The position numbers were made by a program, and so were the translations under genes. The notes under the pieces were generated by a model. That model was not told the origin of the DNA, did not search any database, and was given only the letters and a program-made list of their open reading frames with translations. Shown piece after piece: positions 7,264 to 15,069 of a stretch of 48,218 nt of DNA. Source of the stretch: Nocardia altamirensis NBRC 108246. GTDB taxonomy: Bacteria; Actinomycetota; Actinomycetes; Mycobacteriales; Mycobacteriaceae. Numbering within the stretch: the stretch's first letter is position 1; every line of letters starts with the position of its first letter. Where the stretch lies: positions 1 through 48,218 of the forward strand of contig NZ_BDAY01000090.1 of NCBI RefSeq assembly GCF_001612685.1, given 5' to 3'.

Positions 7264-7791
7264 TCAGGCTAGCGAGGCGCCACGAAGCAGCCGCAGCTGG
7301 CCGATCTCCGCGACGTTCTTCATCAGCTCCGAGTTCACCCAGCTCACCAGATGCGCCACGGTCAGCTTGGCGTCGGCGGGCCAGGGAAAGCTCGACGGCT
7401 TGTCGAGGCCGGACTCGGTCAGCCCGTCGAGTGTGCGAATCCAGCCGTCGCGCAACCCGCGCAGCCATGCCACGGCGGCTCTACCGTCGCCGGGCCAGTG
7501 CACGTCGGCGCGGTCCCGTGGTGCCCGGCCCGCGAGCTGATCGATCGCCGCGCTCCACCACCAGCCGATATGCCAGCTCAACCAGCCGATGGTCGGCAGC
7601 GGAATCGGATCGGGCTCGATGTCCGCCCAGTCCGGCCGCCACGCTCCGTCGGCGTAGAGGCGCACCGTCCAATAGGAGTCGGTGGGCGCCCAGAGGAAGT
7701 CGTCGACACGCAGCGCGTCGAGGTGCAGCTCGGTGAGCGACCAGGTGAGGTCGAATTGCCATCGCAGCAGGTCGAGACGTGAAGTGGGCAT
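7264..7791 (-). CDS. DinB-like superfamily protein
   Basis: The 175-residue protein matches the DinB/YfiT-like four-helix family: RWQFDLTWSLTELHLD at the start, PTIGWLSWHIGWWWS in the middle and WVNSELMKNVAEIGQLR near the end. Histidines in these helices bind a divalent metal in relatives, some of which are thiol-dependent transferases (mycothiol- or bacillithiol-linked). Whether this one uses mycothiol is unknown. No Shine-Dalgarno sequence is visible before ATG 7791. It heads a two-gene operon with DUF1844 and diverges from the infC promoter region. Confidence 0.8.
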   Translation of the reverse strand: MPTSRLDLLRWQFDLTWSLTELHLDALRVDDFLWAPTDSYWTVRLYADGAWRPDWADIEPDPIPLPTIGWLSWHIGWWWSAAIDQLAGRAPRDRADVHWPGDGRAAVAWLRGLRDGWIRTLDGLTESGLDKPSSFPWPADAKLTVAHLVSWVNSELMKNVAEIGQLRLLRGASLA

Positions 7792-7842
7792 GGCTGGAGC
7801 CTGGCAGGCACGGGGTGTCGCGGCAACTCGGGCGAGGGTGGA

Positions 7843-7873
7843 TTCGGTAATAGCCGAAGCGCAATGTTAGACT
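7843..7873 (+). promoter_or_regulatory. Candidate infC operon promoter
   Basis: TTCGGT (7843-7848) and TAGACT (7868-7873), spaced by 19 bases, lie about 325 bases before infC. The -10 is good; the -35 and spacing are weak. A start near 7880 would give a leader of about 320 bases holding both hairpins described below. Confidence 0.4.
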
Positions 7874-7993
7874 TTCCGCTGACGACCGCCCCTGGTTGTG
7901 TCTTCTACCAAGATTTCGAGCCTGGGGCTGATAAGTGGAGCCCGACTCCCACCGTTGCCGACGAGCAATCGTATAGGTCAAACGGTCCGGTCA

Positions 7994-8017
7994 CCCGCCT
8001 CTGCGGAGGCGGGTTTC
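7994..8017 (+). terminator. Terminator-like hairpin in the infC leader
   Basis: CCCGCCTC (7994-8001) pairs with GAGGCGGG (8006-8013), followed by TTTCTT. It is oriented toward infC and no plus-strand gene precedes it, so it would act on the infC leader transcript. Confidence 0.6.
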
Positions 8018-8097
8018 TTGTGCCGTGGTTCTCTCACGAGGATCGCGCGAGCAAGATCGTGCGTGAGCTTTCGCGTGCGCTGACCGGTCGACATCGG

Positions 8098-8129
8098 GCC
8101 CCGAAGCGGAATACCGCTGCGGGGCTTTT
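8098..8129 (+). terminator. Strong intrinsic terminator/attenuator in the infC leader
   Basis: GCCCCG (8098-8103) pairs with CGGGGC (8120-8125); inside it AGCGG (8105-8109) pairs with CCGCT (8114-8118) around an AATA loop; TTTT follows at 8126-8129. It sits 70 bases before the infC start, so expression of infC needs read-through or antitermination unless a promoter lies between them. Confidence 0.75.
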
Positions 8130-8198
8130 GTGTTGAACAGGGGTTCGCAGTTATTGCGTGCGGTCGTCTTGACGACACCGCTTGACCTAGGAGGCCCC

Positions 8199-8843
<645 letters not shown>

Positions 8844-8855
8844 TACCGATCAGAG

Positions 8856-8879
8856 CCGGCGGTCCGTAAGGACCGCCGG
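8856..8879 (+). other. 10 bp GNRA-capped hairpin between infC and rpmI
   Basis: CCGGCGGTCC (8856-8865) pairs perfectly with GGACCGCCGG (8870-8879) around a GTAA tetraloop. No T-run follows, so it is not a terminator. It may protect or process the mRNA, or tune rpmI translation. Confidence 0.7.
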
Positions 8880-8902
8880 GACGAGACAGATTAGAGGAAT
8901 CC

Positions 8903-9097
8903 ATGCCGAAGATGAAGAGCCACAGCGGCGCCTCGAAGCGATTCAAGGTGTCCGGTAAAGGAAAGCTGCTGCGTCAGCAGGCGAACCGTCGCCACCTGCT
9001 CGAGCACAAGTCCACCCGCCGGACTCGTCGTCTGGATGGCACGGAGGCCGTCGCGTCCGTCGACGTCCCACGCGTGAAGAGGCTGCTCGGTCTCTGA
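8903..9097 (+). CDS. rpmI: 50S ribosomal protein L35
   Basis: The 64-residue basic protein has the L35 signature: MPKMKSHSGASKRFKVSGKG, then RRHLLEHKSTRRTRRLDG. It is a late-assembly protein of the large subunit. AGAGGAA precedes ATG 8903. Length and position, second in infC-rpmI-rplT, are normal. It is followed by an unusually long 196-base gap before rplT. Confidence 0.97.
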   Translation: MPKMKSHSGASKRFKVSGKGKLLRQQANRRHLLEHKSTRRTRRLDGTEAVASVDVPRVKRLLGL

Positions 9098-9114
9098 GAG
9101 ACCTTTCAACCGTA

Positions 9115-9167
9115 GCGACTGCTTGCAGGTCGCTCGAAACGGTCAGCAGCGACTGCGCACCAGTCGC
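9115..9167 (+). other. Two tandem GCGAC hairpins in the rpmI-rplT spacer
   Basis: GCGACTGC (9115-9122) faces GCAGGTCGC (9125-9133, one bulge). GCGACTG (9149-9155) faces CAGTCGC (9161-9167). Each hairpin is followed by TCGAAA. The duplicated layout in a ribosomal operon spacer suggests an RNA control element, but nothing direct proves it. Confidence 0.5.
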
Positions 9168-9293
9168 TCGAAAGTGCCGATGACCCTGCGTCATTCGCCA
9201 CGAGTAAGCAACCGCGATCCGGATTCCGGACGCCGACCAACCGACCAACCCCCGGGTGCCCGCATGCGCCCCCTAGATCGACAGGACTGACCC

Positions 9294-9674
9294 ATGGCAC
9301 GCGTCAAAAGGGCCGTCAACGCTCAGAAGAAGCGTCGTTCCATCCTCGAGGCCTCCAAGGGCTACCGCGGCCAGCGTTCGCGGCTGTACCGCAAGGCCAA
9401 GGAACAGCAGCTGCACTCGCTCACCTACGCCTACCGGGACCGCCGGGCGCGCAAGGGTGACTTCCGCAAGCTCTGGATCGCCCGCATCAACGCCGCGGCG
9501 CGTCTGAACGACATCACCTACAACCGTTTCATCCAGGGCCTGAAGGCCGCGGGTGTCGAGGTGGACCGCAAGATCCTCGCCGAGCTCGCCGTCTCCGACG
9601 CCGAGGCGTTCGCGGGTCTCGTCGCGGTCGCCAAGGCCGCGCTGCCGCAGGATGTCAACGCTCCGGCTGCCTGA
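9294..9674 (+). CDS. rplT: 50S ribosomal protein L20
   Basis: The 126-residue protein opens with ARVKRAVNAQKKRRSILEAS and contains GYRGQRSRLYRKAKEQ, typical of the L20 extended basic arm that binds 23S rRNA. The C-terminal globular part (RLNDITYNRFIQGLKAAGVE, DRKILAELAV) is intact. L20 is needed early in 50S assembly and represses its own operon in E. coli and Bacillus. AGGA precedes ATG 9294. A strong terminator follows at 9701. Confidence 0.97.
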   Translation: MARVKRAVNAQKKRRSILEASKGYRGQRSRLYRKAKEQQLHSLTYAYRDRRARKGDFRKLWIARINAAARLNDITYNRFIQGLKAAGVEVDRKILAELAVSDAEAFAGLVAVAKAALPQDVNAPAA

Positions 9675-9700
9675 TCGTGTGACTGACGAACACCTTTCGG

Positions 9701-9751
9701 AACGACCCGTGGACGCGCTCGCCGAGCGCACTCCGCGGGTCGTTCTATTTT
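9701..9751 (+). terminator. Intrinsic terminator of infC-rpmI-rplT
   Basis: AACGACCCG (9701-9709) pairs with CGGGTCGTT (9736-9744). An inner stem GCGCTC (9715-9720)/GAGCGC (9724-9729) strengthens it, and CTATTTT follows. Confidence 0.85.
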
Positions 9752-9776
9752 CCGTATTGTCGGTATTGCCAGCGAC

Positions 9777-10400
9777 TCAGCCGGACCCTTTGAACATGGC
9801 TAGCGCGGCCGTGAGTGGATCGAATGCCCCGTTAGCCAGCGAGTAGTCTGTTACTCGCTTGTGGCCTGCGTCGAATTGGTGGCTGAGGATAAGCCTCCAG
9901 CCGCCACTTACTGCTCGGTGTTCTGCCAGCTCGTCTCGTGTTGCTTCTGCATTGAATCTCTCGTTCAGATTCTTCGTCATACGATTGAGTTCTTGTTTTC
10001 CGGTGAGCTCCCGCAGTATTTCGGCCGAGACGTGACCTCTGTTCCCCTGTTTGCCGAGTTCCGCGAGTAGCTTTTCGACAAACAGCACGCTGTCGGGTGT
10101 CACGTTCGCGAGTACGCGGTGGTACAGGTCCACCTGCGGGTCCAGGGGCTGCGCGGGAGTGGTCGGTGCGCTGTTGTGTGGTGTTGGCGACGCATCGGCC
10201 TGTGTGTCGTTCAGAGGCTTGGTGGCAATCGAATCGGTGCGCACCATATTTCGGATGACATCGTCATGGTCGAATGCGCCGGCGGCAGCGCGAATTCCTT
10301 CTCGTTTCGATTCTGACACATCGGGTACCTCGGCGGTCAGCTTGGCCAGCTTGTCACGTGCTGCTCGGAGTGCCTCGCTGATTGCGTGGGTGTATTTCAT
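9777..10400 (-). CDS. Unrecognised protein, possible winged-helix domain, AT-richer
   Basis: I do not recognise this 207-residue protein. It starts MKYTHAISEALRAARDKLAK (amphipathic helix), has a Pro/Thr/Asp-rich linker (about 70-105), then a helical segment (VEKLLAELGKQ, VSAEILRELTGKQELNRMTK) and SGGWRLILS, which could be a winged-helix fold. ATG 10400 is chosen as the first ATG after an AAGGAGG, although the 13-base spacing is long. Base composition is visibly richer in A/T than all neighbours and codons such as TTC/TTG-rich runs stand out, suggesting acquisition from elsewhere. It interrupts the rplT-to-rRNA-methyltransferase neighbourhood and lies on the opposite strand. Confidence 0.6.
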   Translation of the reverse strand: MKYTHAISEALRAARDKLAKLTAEVPDVSESKREGIRAAAGAFDHDDVIRNMVRTDSIATKPLNDTQADASPTPHNSAPTTPAQPLDPQVDLYHRVLANVTPDSVLFVEKLLAELGKQGNRGHVSAEILRELTGKQELNRMTKNLNERFNAEATRDELAEHRAVSGGWRLILSHQFDAGHKRVTDYSLANGAFDPLTAALAMFKGSG

Positions 10401-10530
10401 CTCGCAGGCTTCCCCTCCTTGTCGGTAGCCTAACAATTGGCGACTCTCGTTTCGAGACCGTAGTTCCACTGCCGGGAAGGCTTTCGCAATGCTGATCCGA
10501 GGCGAAGGATTCTCGGCACCCGCAGACGTG

Positions 10531-10536
10531 TAGCTT
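10531..10536 (+). promoter_or_regulatory. Candidate -10 box, leaderless tsnR-type gene
   Basis: TAGCTT ends 7 bases before ATG 10544. No Shine-Dalgarno sequence is present between them. Confidence 0.45.
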
Positions 10537-10543
10537 CACTGGC

Positions 10544-11368
10544 ATGGCATCGACCCCGGAAATCATCGACTACCGCAATCCGCGGGTCGTTTCGGCTGTC
10601 AAGCTGCATCGCGGCGCACAGCGTCGCAAGACCGGGCTCTTCCTCGCCGAGGGTGCCAATTCCGTTGCCGCCGCGTTGGATACCGGCCGCGTGCAGGAGC
10701 TGTTCTACTCCGCGGATGCGGCGACCAGAGAGCATGAACTCGTCGCGAGCGCTGTCGGGATGGGGGTGCGTACCACGCTCGTCAGCGACCGCGCCGCGCA
10801 GCAGCTCGGCGAAACGGTCACCGCACCAGGGCTCGTCGCGGTCTGCGGGCTGATCGACGTGCCGCTGGCCGACGTGCTCGCCGGCCAGCCGCGCATGCTG
10901 GCCGTTCCGGTCGAGATCGCCGAACCGGGCAACGCGGGCACCCTCATTCGGGTGGCGGACGCGGTCGGCGCCGACGGCGTGGTGCTGGCGGGGGACACCG
11001 TCGACCCGCACAACGGCAAATGCGTGCGCGCCAGTGCGGGCAGCCTGTTCCATGTGCCCATCGCGCGGCACCGCGACATCACCGAAACGCTGGATTCCCT
11101 TGCTGCCGCAGGCATCACGATCCTGGCGACCGCCGCCGACGGCGAGGTGGACCTCGACGACGCCGACGAGCTGTTCACCGGACCGGTCGCCTGGCTCTTC
11201 GGCAACGAGGCACACGGCCTCGCTCCGGCCGTTGCGGCGCGCGCCGACCATCGCATCCGAATCCCCATTCACGGCCGCGCCGAGAGCCTGAATCTCGCTG
11301 CTGCGGCAGCCATCTGCCTCTACACGGGCGCACGCGTCCGGCACGCCAAAGGTCCCCGCGCGGATTAA
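10544..11368 (+). CDS. TrmH/SpoU-family RNA 2'-O-methyltransferase
   Basis: The 274-residue protein has an N-terminal substrate-binding domain (KTGLFLAEGANSVAAAL) and a C-terminal SPOUT methyltransferase with the three family motifs: EIAEPGNAGTLIRVADA (motif 1, with the Asn and Arg), WLFGNEAHGL (motif 2) and IPIHGRAESLNLAAAAAI (motif 3). These enzymes use SAM through a trefoil knot and methylate ribose 2'-OH in rRNA or tRNA. Genes of this type often sit between rplT and pheS in actinobacteria, the setting here. They include the 23S A1067 (thiostrepton-resistance, tsnR) branch, but the exact target cannot be told from sequence. The start appears leaderless. Confidence 0.88.
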   Translation: MASTPEIIDYRNPRVVSAVKLHRGAQRRKTGLFLAEGANSVAAALDTGRVQELFYSADAATREHELVASAVGMGVRTTLVSDRAAQQLGETVTAPGLVAVCGLIDVPLADVLAGQPRMLAVPVEIAEPGNAGTLIRVADAVGADGVVLAGDTVDPHNGKCVRASAGSLFHVPIARHRDITETLDSLAAAGITILATAADGEVDLDDADELFTGPVAWLFGNEAHGLAPAVAARADHRIRIPIHGRAESLNLAAAAAICLYTGARVRHAKGPRAD

Positions 11369-11413
11369 CTCCCAAATGCCTCGCAGTTAAGCCGTTGGGG
11401 TCGCCGGCAAGTC

Positions 11414-11544
11414 GGGTGGGCGCTTCAAGATCAAAGACTCTGCGCTGCGCACCTTTTGGTTTCTCGCGCATGATCCACCGGGCGAGAACGCGCGCGGGAA
11501 CACGAAAGGCGCGCGGGGTGGGCGCTTCAAGATCGAAGACTCTG
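11414..11544. repeat. 29 bp direct repeat pair
   Basis: GGGTGGGCGCTTCAAGATCA begins at 11414 and, with one base different, at 11516. Each runs 29 bases to GACTCTG. The copies are 102 bases apart in the gap after the methyltransferase gene. The intervening DNA shows no gene. Confidence 0.75.
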
Positions 11545-11550
11545 TGTCGC

Positions 11551-12129
11551 TCAGTCGCCGTTGGCCTGCAGATCCGCCATGATCTCGGTCGCCCACGGCG
11601 CGGGCACCGCGTCCGGTCCAGCCACCTGCATCGCGCTCATCACCGTGAGCAGCATGCCGGTGGAGAGAAAGCGCCGAACCTCTAACCGTGAGGCACCCGT
11701 CAGGTCGCCGATCAGCTGGTAGACCAGGCCGAATCGGTCGCGCACCTCGTTGCCGATCACCGGGTCCGCGCTTGCCGCGAAGCCGTGCAGGAACACCTGA
11801 AGCAGCTCCCGTTCGGTCAGGAAGACGTTGTATCCGCGGCCGAGTGCGAGCAGCGCCTCCTCGGGCGTCGCGTCTGCTGCCGCCTCCGCGCGCGCCGACC
11901 GGAAGATCTCCTCGATCCGATCACACACCCGGTGGACCGCGGCGATGAACAACTGCTGCTTGGTGCCGAACAGCCGGATCACGTAGGGCTGGGAAACGCC
12001 TGCGCGCCTGGCGATTTCATCGGTGCGGGTGGCTACGTAGCCGGATTCGGCGAAGGCGGAGACGGCCGCGTGCAACACCTGCTCGCCTCGTTCGGTCGCG
12101 GTCATTCTGACCCTGGTCGAACTCGCCAT
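11551..12129 (-). CDS. TetR-family transcriptional regulator
   Basis: The 192-residue protein has a TetR N-terminal HTH (EQVLHAAVSAFAESGYVATR, then IARRAGVSQPYVIRLFGTKQ) and an all-helical ligand domain with LQVFLHGFAAS. ATG 12129 is chosen; a longer frame from 12189 would run through the operator region. It diverges from an efflux pump gene across a 106-base region holding two direct repeats and a promoter. This is the classical layout of a drug-responsive repressor controlling the pump and itself. Confidence 0.9.
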   Translation of the reverse strand: MASSTRVRMTATERGEQVLHAAVSAFAESGYVATRTDEIARRAGVSQPYVIRLFGTKQQLFIAAVHRVCDRIEEIFRSARAEAAADATPEEALLALGRGYNVFLTERELLQVFLHGFAASADPVIGNEVRDRFGLVYQLIGDLTGASRLEVRRFLSTGMLLTVMSAMQVAGPDAVPAPWATEIMADLQANGD

Positions 12130-12165
12130 CTCGGCCACTCCGTTCGCTGACAAACTCGCTATGGA

Positions 12166-12194
12166 TTGACATGTTATCAGTCGATGCATACTCT
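12166..12194 (+). promoter_or_regulatory. Promoter of the MFS efflux gene
   Basis: TTGACA (12166-12171), a 17-base spacer and TACTCT (12189-12194) form a near-consensus housekeeping-type promoter. The first GTTATCAGTC repeat lies inside the spacer. Confidence 0.6.
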
Positions 12195-12227
12195 TCCGGT
12201 CATTAGTTATCAGTCAATTACAACTAA
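12173..12227. promoter_or_regulatory. Candidate TetR operator repeats
   Basis: GTTATCAGTC occurs at 12173-12182 and 12206-12215, 33 bases apart, about three helical turns. TTAGTT (12203-12208) and AACTAA (12222-12227) also form an inverted repeat over the second copy. The first copy overlaps the promoter spacer, as expected for repression. Confidence 0.55.
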
Positions 12228-12235
12228 GGCTGGAC

Positions 12236-13657
12236 ATGACCGAAACCCTCGAGCCCGCCGCCGCGGCGACGGTCGCGCCATCGACCGGCGGACGCGCCAT
12301 CGCCGCAGTGCTCGCCGCCGTCGGGATCCCGACCTTCATGGTCACGCTCGACAACCTGGTGGTGACCAACGCACTCCCCGTGATCCGCACCGAACTCGGC
12401 GCCTCGCTGGCCGACCTGCAGTGGTTCATCAACGCCTACACGCTGTCCTTCGCCGCGTTGCTGCTCACCGTCTCGGCACTCGGTGACCGGCTCGGTCGGC
12501 GCCGCGTCTACCTGGCGGGCATCCTGCTGTTCACGGTGGCGTCGGCAGCCTGCGCACTGGCCACCGAGCCGTGGATGTTGATCACCGCCAGGGCTGTGCA
12601 GGGCGTCGGCGCCGCGGGCGTAATGCCGTTGTCCGTGGCGTTGCTGTCGACTGCGGTGCCCGAACGGCTGCGCAACGCGGCGATCGGAATCTGGAGTGGC
12701 ATAGCAGGATTGGGGGTCGCGGTAGGCCCGCTCGTCGGCGGCGCTGTGGTGAAAGGCTTGAGCTGGCAGTGGATCTTCTGGCTGAACGTGCCGATCGGCC
12801 TGGCGGTGCTGCCGTTCGTGGCCAGGGTGTTGCGGGAGTCATACGGCAGAAGCAAGCGGCTCGACCCGCTCGGCCTGGTGTTGTCGGCGGGCGGTGTGCT
12901 CGCGGTGGTGTGGGGCGTGATCCACGGCGCGGAGGACGGCTGGCTGTCCGCCACGGTGCTGGGCGGTTTGCTCGGCGGCGCGGTGTTGCTGGCCGGGCTG
13001 GTCGCGTGGGAACTGCGAACGCCGGATCCGATGTTGCCGCTGCGGCTGTTCCGTTCGCGTGCCTACAGCGTCAGTAATGCGACGACCTTCACGTTTTCGG
13101 TGGGTGTCTACGGTGCGGTGTTCCTGCTGGCACAGTATTTCCAGGTCGTGCGCGGTGACGACCCGCTCGCGGCGGGCCTGCGCACCATGCCGTGGACCTT
13201 GGCGCCGATGGTGGCCGCCCCGATCGCCGGCCTGCTCGTCGACCGCGTCGGCGCCCGCGCGCTGCTGGTAACCGGGCAGGTTCTGCTGGCCGTCGGGCTG
13301 GGGTGGATGGCCGCGCTCACCACGATCGACGTCGACTACGGCGCGTTGGTCGCGCCGTTCCTGCTCGCCGGAATCGGCATGGGCTTGACGTTCGCGCCCA
13401 CGACCACCGTGGTGCTGGCCAGTGCCGCGCCGGATGACCGGGCGATGGCCTCTGGCACCAACAGCACGGTGCGGGAGGTCGGTGTCGCGATGGGTGTGGC
13501 GGTCCTCGCGTCCGTATTCGCCGCGCACGGTTCGTATCTCAGCCCGCAGCACTATGTCGACGGGCTGGTGCCTGCCCTCTGGGTCGGCACCGCGATCGTC
13601 GCCGTCGGTGCCGTCCTCGCCCTGTTGCTCCCGTCGCCCGGCGCAGCGCCGCGCTGA
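12236..13657 (+). CDS. DHA2-family (EmrB/QacA) MFS drug efflux transporter
   Basis: The 473-residue integral membrane protein is probably a proton antiporter with 14 membrane segments. Family motifs are visible: LDNLVVTNALPVI (motif D1 in TM1), GDRLGRRRVYLAG (motif A, loop 2-3), ARAVQGVGAAGVMPLSVALL (motif B) and GIAGLGVAVGPLVGG (motif C, antiporter signature). Length is typical. AAGG precedes ATG 12236. The partner TetR gene is divergent. Substrates are unknown; relatives expel dyes, quaternary ammonium compounds and antibiotics. A strong hairpin at 13716-13751 follows. Confidence 0.9.
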   Translation: MTETLEPAAAATVAPSTGGRAIAAVLAAVGIPTFMVTLDNLVVTNALPVIRTELGASLADLQWFINAYTLSFAALLLTVSALGDRLGRRRVYLAGILLFTVASAACALATEPWMLITARAVQGVGAAGVMPLSVALLSTAVPERLRNAAIGIWSGIAGLGVAVGPLVGGAVVKGLSWQWIFWLNVPIGLAVLPFVARVLRESYGRSKRLDPLGLVLSAGGVLAVVWGVIHGAEDGWLSATVLGGLLGGAVLLAGLVAWELRTPDPMLPLRLFRSRAYSVSNATTFTFSVGVYGAVFLLAQYFQVVRGDDPLAAGLRTMPWTLAPMVAAPIAGLLVDRVGARALLVTGQVLLAVGLGWMAALTTIDVDYGALVAPFLLAGIGMGLTFAPTTTVVLASAAPDDRAMASGTNSTVREVGVAMGVAVLASVFAAHGSYLSPQHYVDGLVPALWVGTAIVAVGAVLALLLPSPGAAPR

Positions 13658-13715
13658 GTGTGCGGGTGGGTGCTGCCGGGTGGTGGGGATCCGGGCAGCG
13701 CTCCGTGGTGCGAGA

Positions 13716-13751
13716 CAGCCCTGCCCGGATCGCGCATCCCGGGCAGGGCTG
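13716..13751 (+). terminator. 13 bp hairpin after the MFS gene
   Basis: CAGCCCTGCCCGG (13716-13728) pairs perfectly with CCGGGCAGGGCTG (13739-13751), followed by TATTCGT. The stem is very stable; the T-tract is poor. It probably ends MFS transcription. Confidence 0.7.
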
Positions 13752-13973
13752 TATTCGTCACGTAACGGCGCAAGCACGCATCCCGCAAACAGTGACAGGT
13801 GTGGCCGTCGTCGCAACTCTGCGTGCGTTATGCCAGGGCAGCATGGGTTCGGCGCTGCACGGGGAATCCGGGTGAACCGGGTATCGGGCATCCAATAGGA
13901 TTCCACCAGCAGCAATGTGGGCAGGGAATGAGCCGTGCCCACGAACCGATCCCCAGGGGAGAGTCGAACCATC
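13752..13973 (+). other. pheS upstream region
   Basis: About 220 bases without a gene. TAGGAT at 13896-13901 could be a -10 box. I see no T-box signature and no long open leader peptide that I could defend. Confidence 0.4.
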
Positions 13974-15035
13974 GTGGCCGACGACAACGACGCAGTCGAG
14001 CAGAACGCGACGCTGACCGAGGAGGCACTGGCCGCTGCGGCGGCGGCCGCCGAGAAGGCGTTTGCCGCTGCCGCCGACCTGGACGCGCTCGCGGTCGCGA
14101 AAACCGAGCATCTCGGCGGCAAGGCTCCGCTGGCGCTGGCGCAACGCGCACTGGGCAGCATCCCGAAGACGGAGAAGGCCGACGCGGGCAAGCGCGTCAA
14201 CGTAGCTCGGGCCAGGGTGTCCGAGGCGTTCGAGTCGCGCCGCGCGGTGCTGCTGGCCGAGCGCGACGCGGCCGTTCTCGTCGCCGAGGCGATCGATGTG
14301 ACGCTGCCCGCCCGCCGCGACCAGGTCGGCGCCAGGCACCCGATCTCCGTCATCTCCGAGCAGGTCGCCGACGTGTTCGTCGCGATGGGCTGGGAGGTCG
14401 CCGAGGGTCCCGAGGTCGAGACCGAACACTTCAACTTCGACGCGCTGAACTTCCTGCCCGATCATCCGGCGCGCACCATGCAGGACACCTTCCATATCGC
14501 GCCGGAAGGCTCGCGCCAGGTGCTGCGCACGCACACCTCCCCGGTGCAGGTGCGGTCGCTGCTGGAGCGGGACCTGCCGATCTACGTGGTCTGCCCCGGT
14601 CGCACCTTCCGCACCGACGAGCTCGACGCCACACATACCCCGGTCTTCTCCCAGGTGGAGGGGCTCGCGGTGGACAAGGGCCTGACCATGGCGCACCTGC
14701 GCGGCACGCTGGACGCGTTCGCGCGGGCGCTGTTCGGGCCGGATACGCGAACCAGGATGCGCCCCAACTACTTTCCGTTCACCGAGCCCTCCGCCGAGGT
14801 CGACGTCTGGTTCCCCGGCAAGAAGGGCGGCGCAGGCTGGGTCGAGTGGGGCGGCTGCGGCATGGTGAACCCGAAGGTGCTGATCGCCAGCGGGATCGAT
14901 CCCGAGGTCTACAGCGGGTTCGCGTTCGGCATGGGCCTGGAGCGGACGCTGCAGTTCCGCAACGGCATCCCGGACATGCGAGACATCGTCGAGGGCGACG
15001 TGCGTTTCACGTTGCCGTTCGGCGTCCGGTCCTGA
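13974..15035 (+). CDS. pheS: Phenylalanine--tRNA ligase alpha subunit
   Basis: PheS is the catalytic half of the alpha2-beta2 phenylalanyl-tRNA synthetase. The 353-residue product has an N-terminal coiled coil (about 1-90) and a class II core. Motif 2 region is visible (GRTFRTDELDATHTPVFSQV) and motif 3 is GFAFGMGLERTLQFRNGIPD. MRPNYFPFTEPSAEVDVWF forms part of the Phe pocket. GTG 13974 is chosen because AGGGGAGAG lies 10 bases upstream. GTG 13935 would add 13 residues and cannot be excluded. pheT follows after 34 bases. Confidence 0.96.
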   Translation: MADDNDAVEQNATLTEEALAAAAAAAEKAFAAAADLDALAVAKTEHLGGKAPLALAQRALGSIPKTEKADAGKRVNVARARVSEAFESRRAVLLAERDAAVLVAEAIDVTLPARRDQVGARHPISVISEQVADVFVAMGWEVAEGPEVETEHFNFDALNFLPDHPARTMQDTFHIAPEGSRQVLRTHTSPVQVRSLLERDLPIYVVCPGRTFRTDELDATHTPVFSQVEGLAVDKGLTMAHLRGTLDAFARALFGPDTRTRMRPNYFPFTEPSAEVDVWFPGKKGGAGWVEWGGCGMVNPKVLIASGIDPEVYSGFAFGMGLERTLQFRNGIPDMRDIVEGDVRFTLPFGVRS

Positions 15036-15069
15036 CCCCCACCCTTCGATCGAGAGAGCGAAACGTCAA

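Noticed and set aside
8130..8198. infC start at GTG 8130 adding 23 residues
   Set aside because: No Shine-Dalgarno sequence is present there. The codon lies right after a terminator T-run, and the added residues are not IF-3-like.
13752..13973. T-box or leader-peptide attenuator before pheS
   Set aside because: I find no T-box antiterminator sequence and no phenylalanine-rich short frame with a ribosome site.
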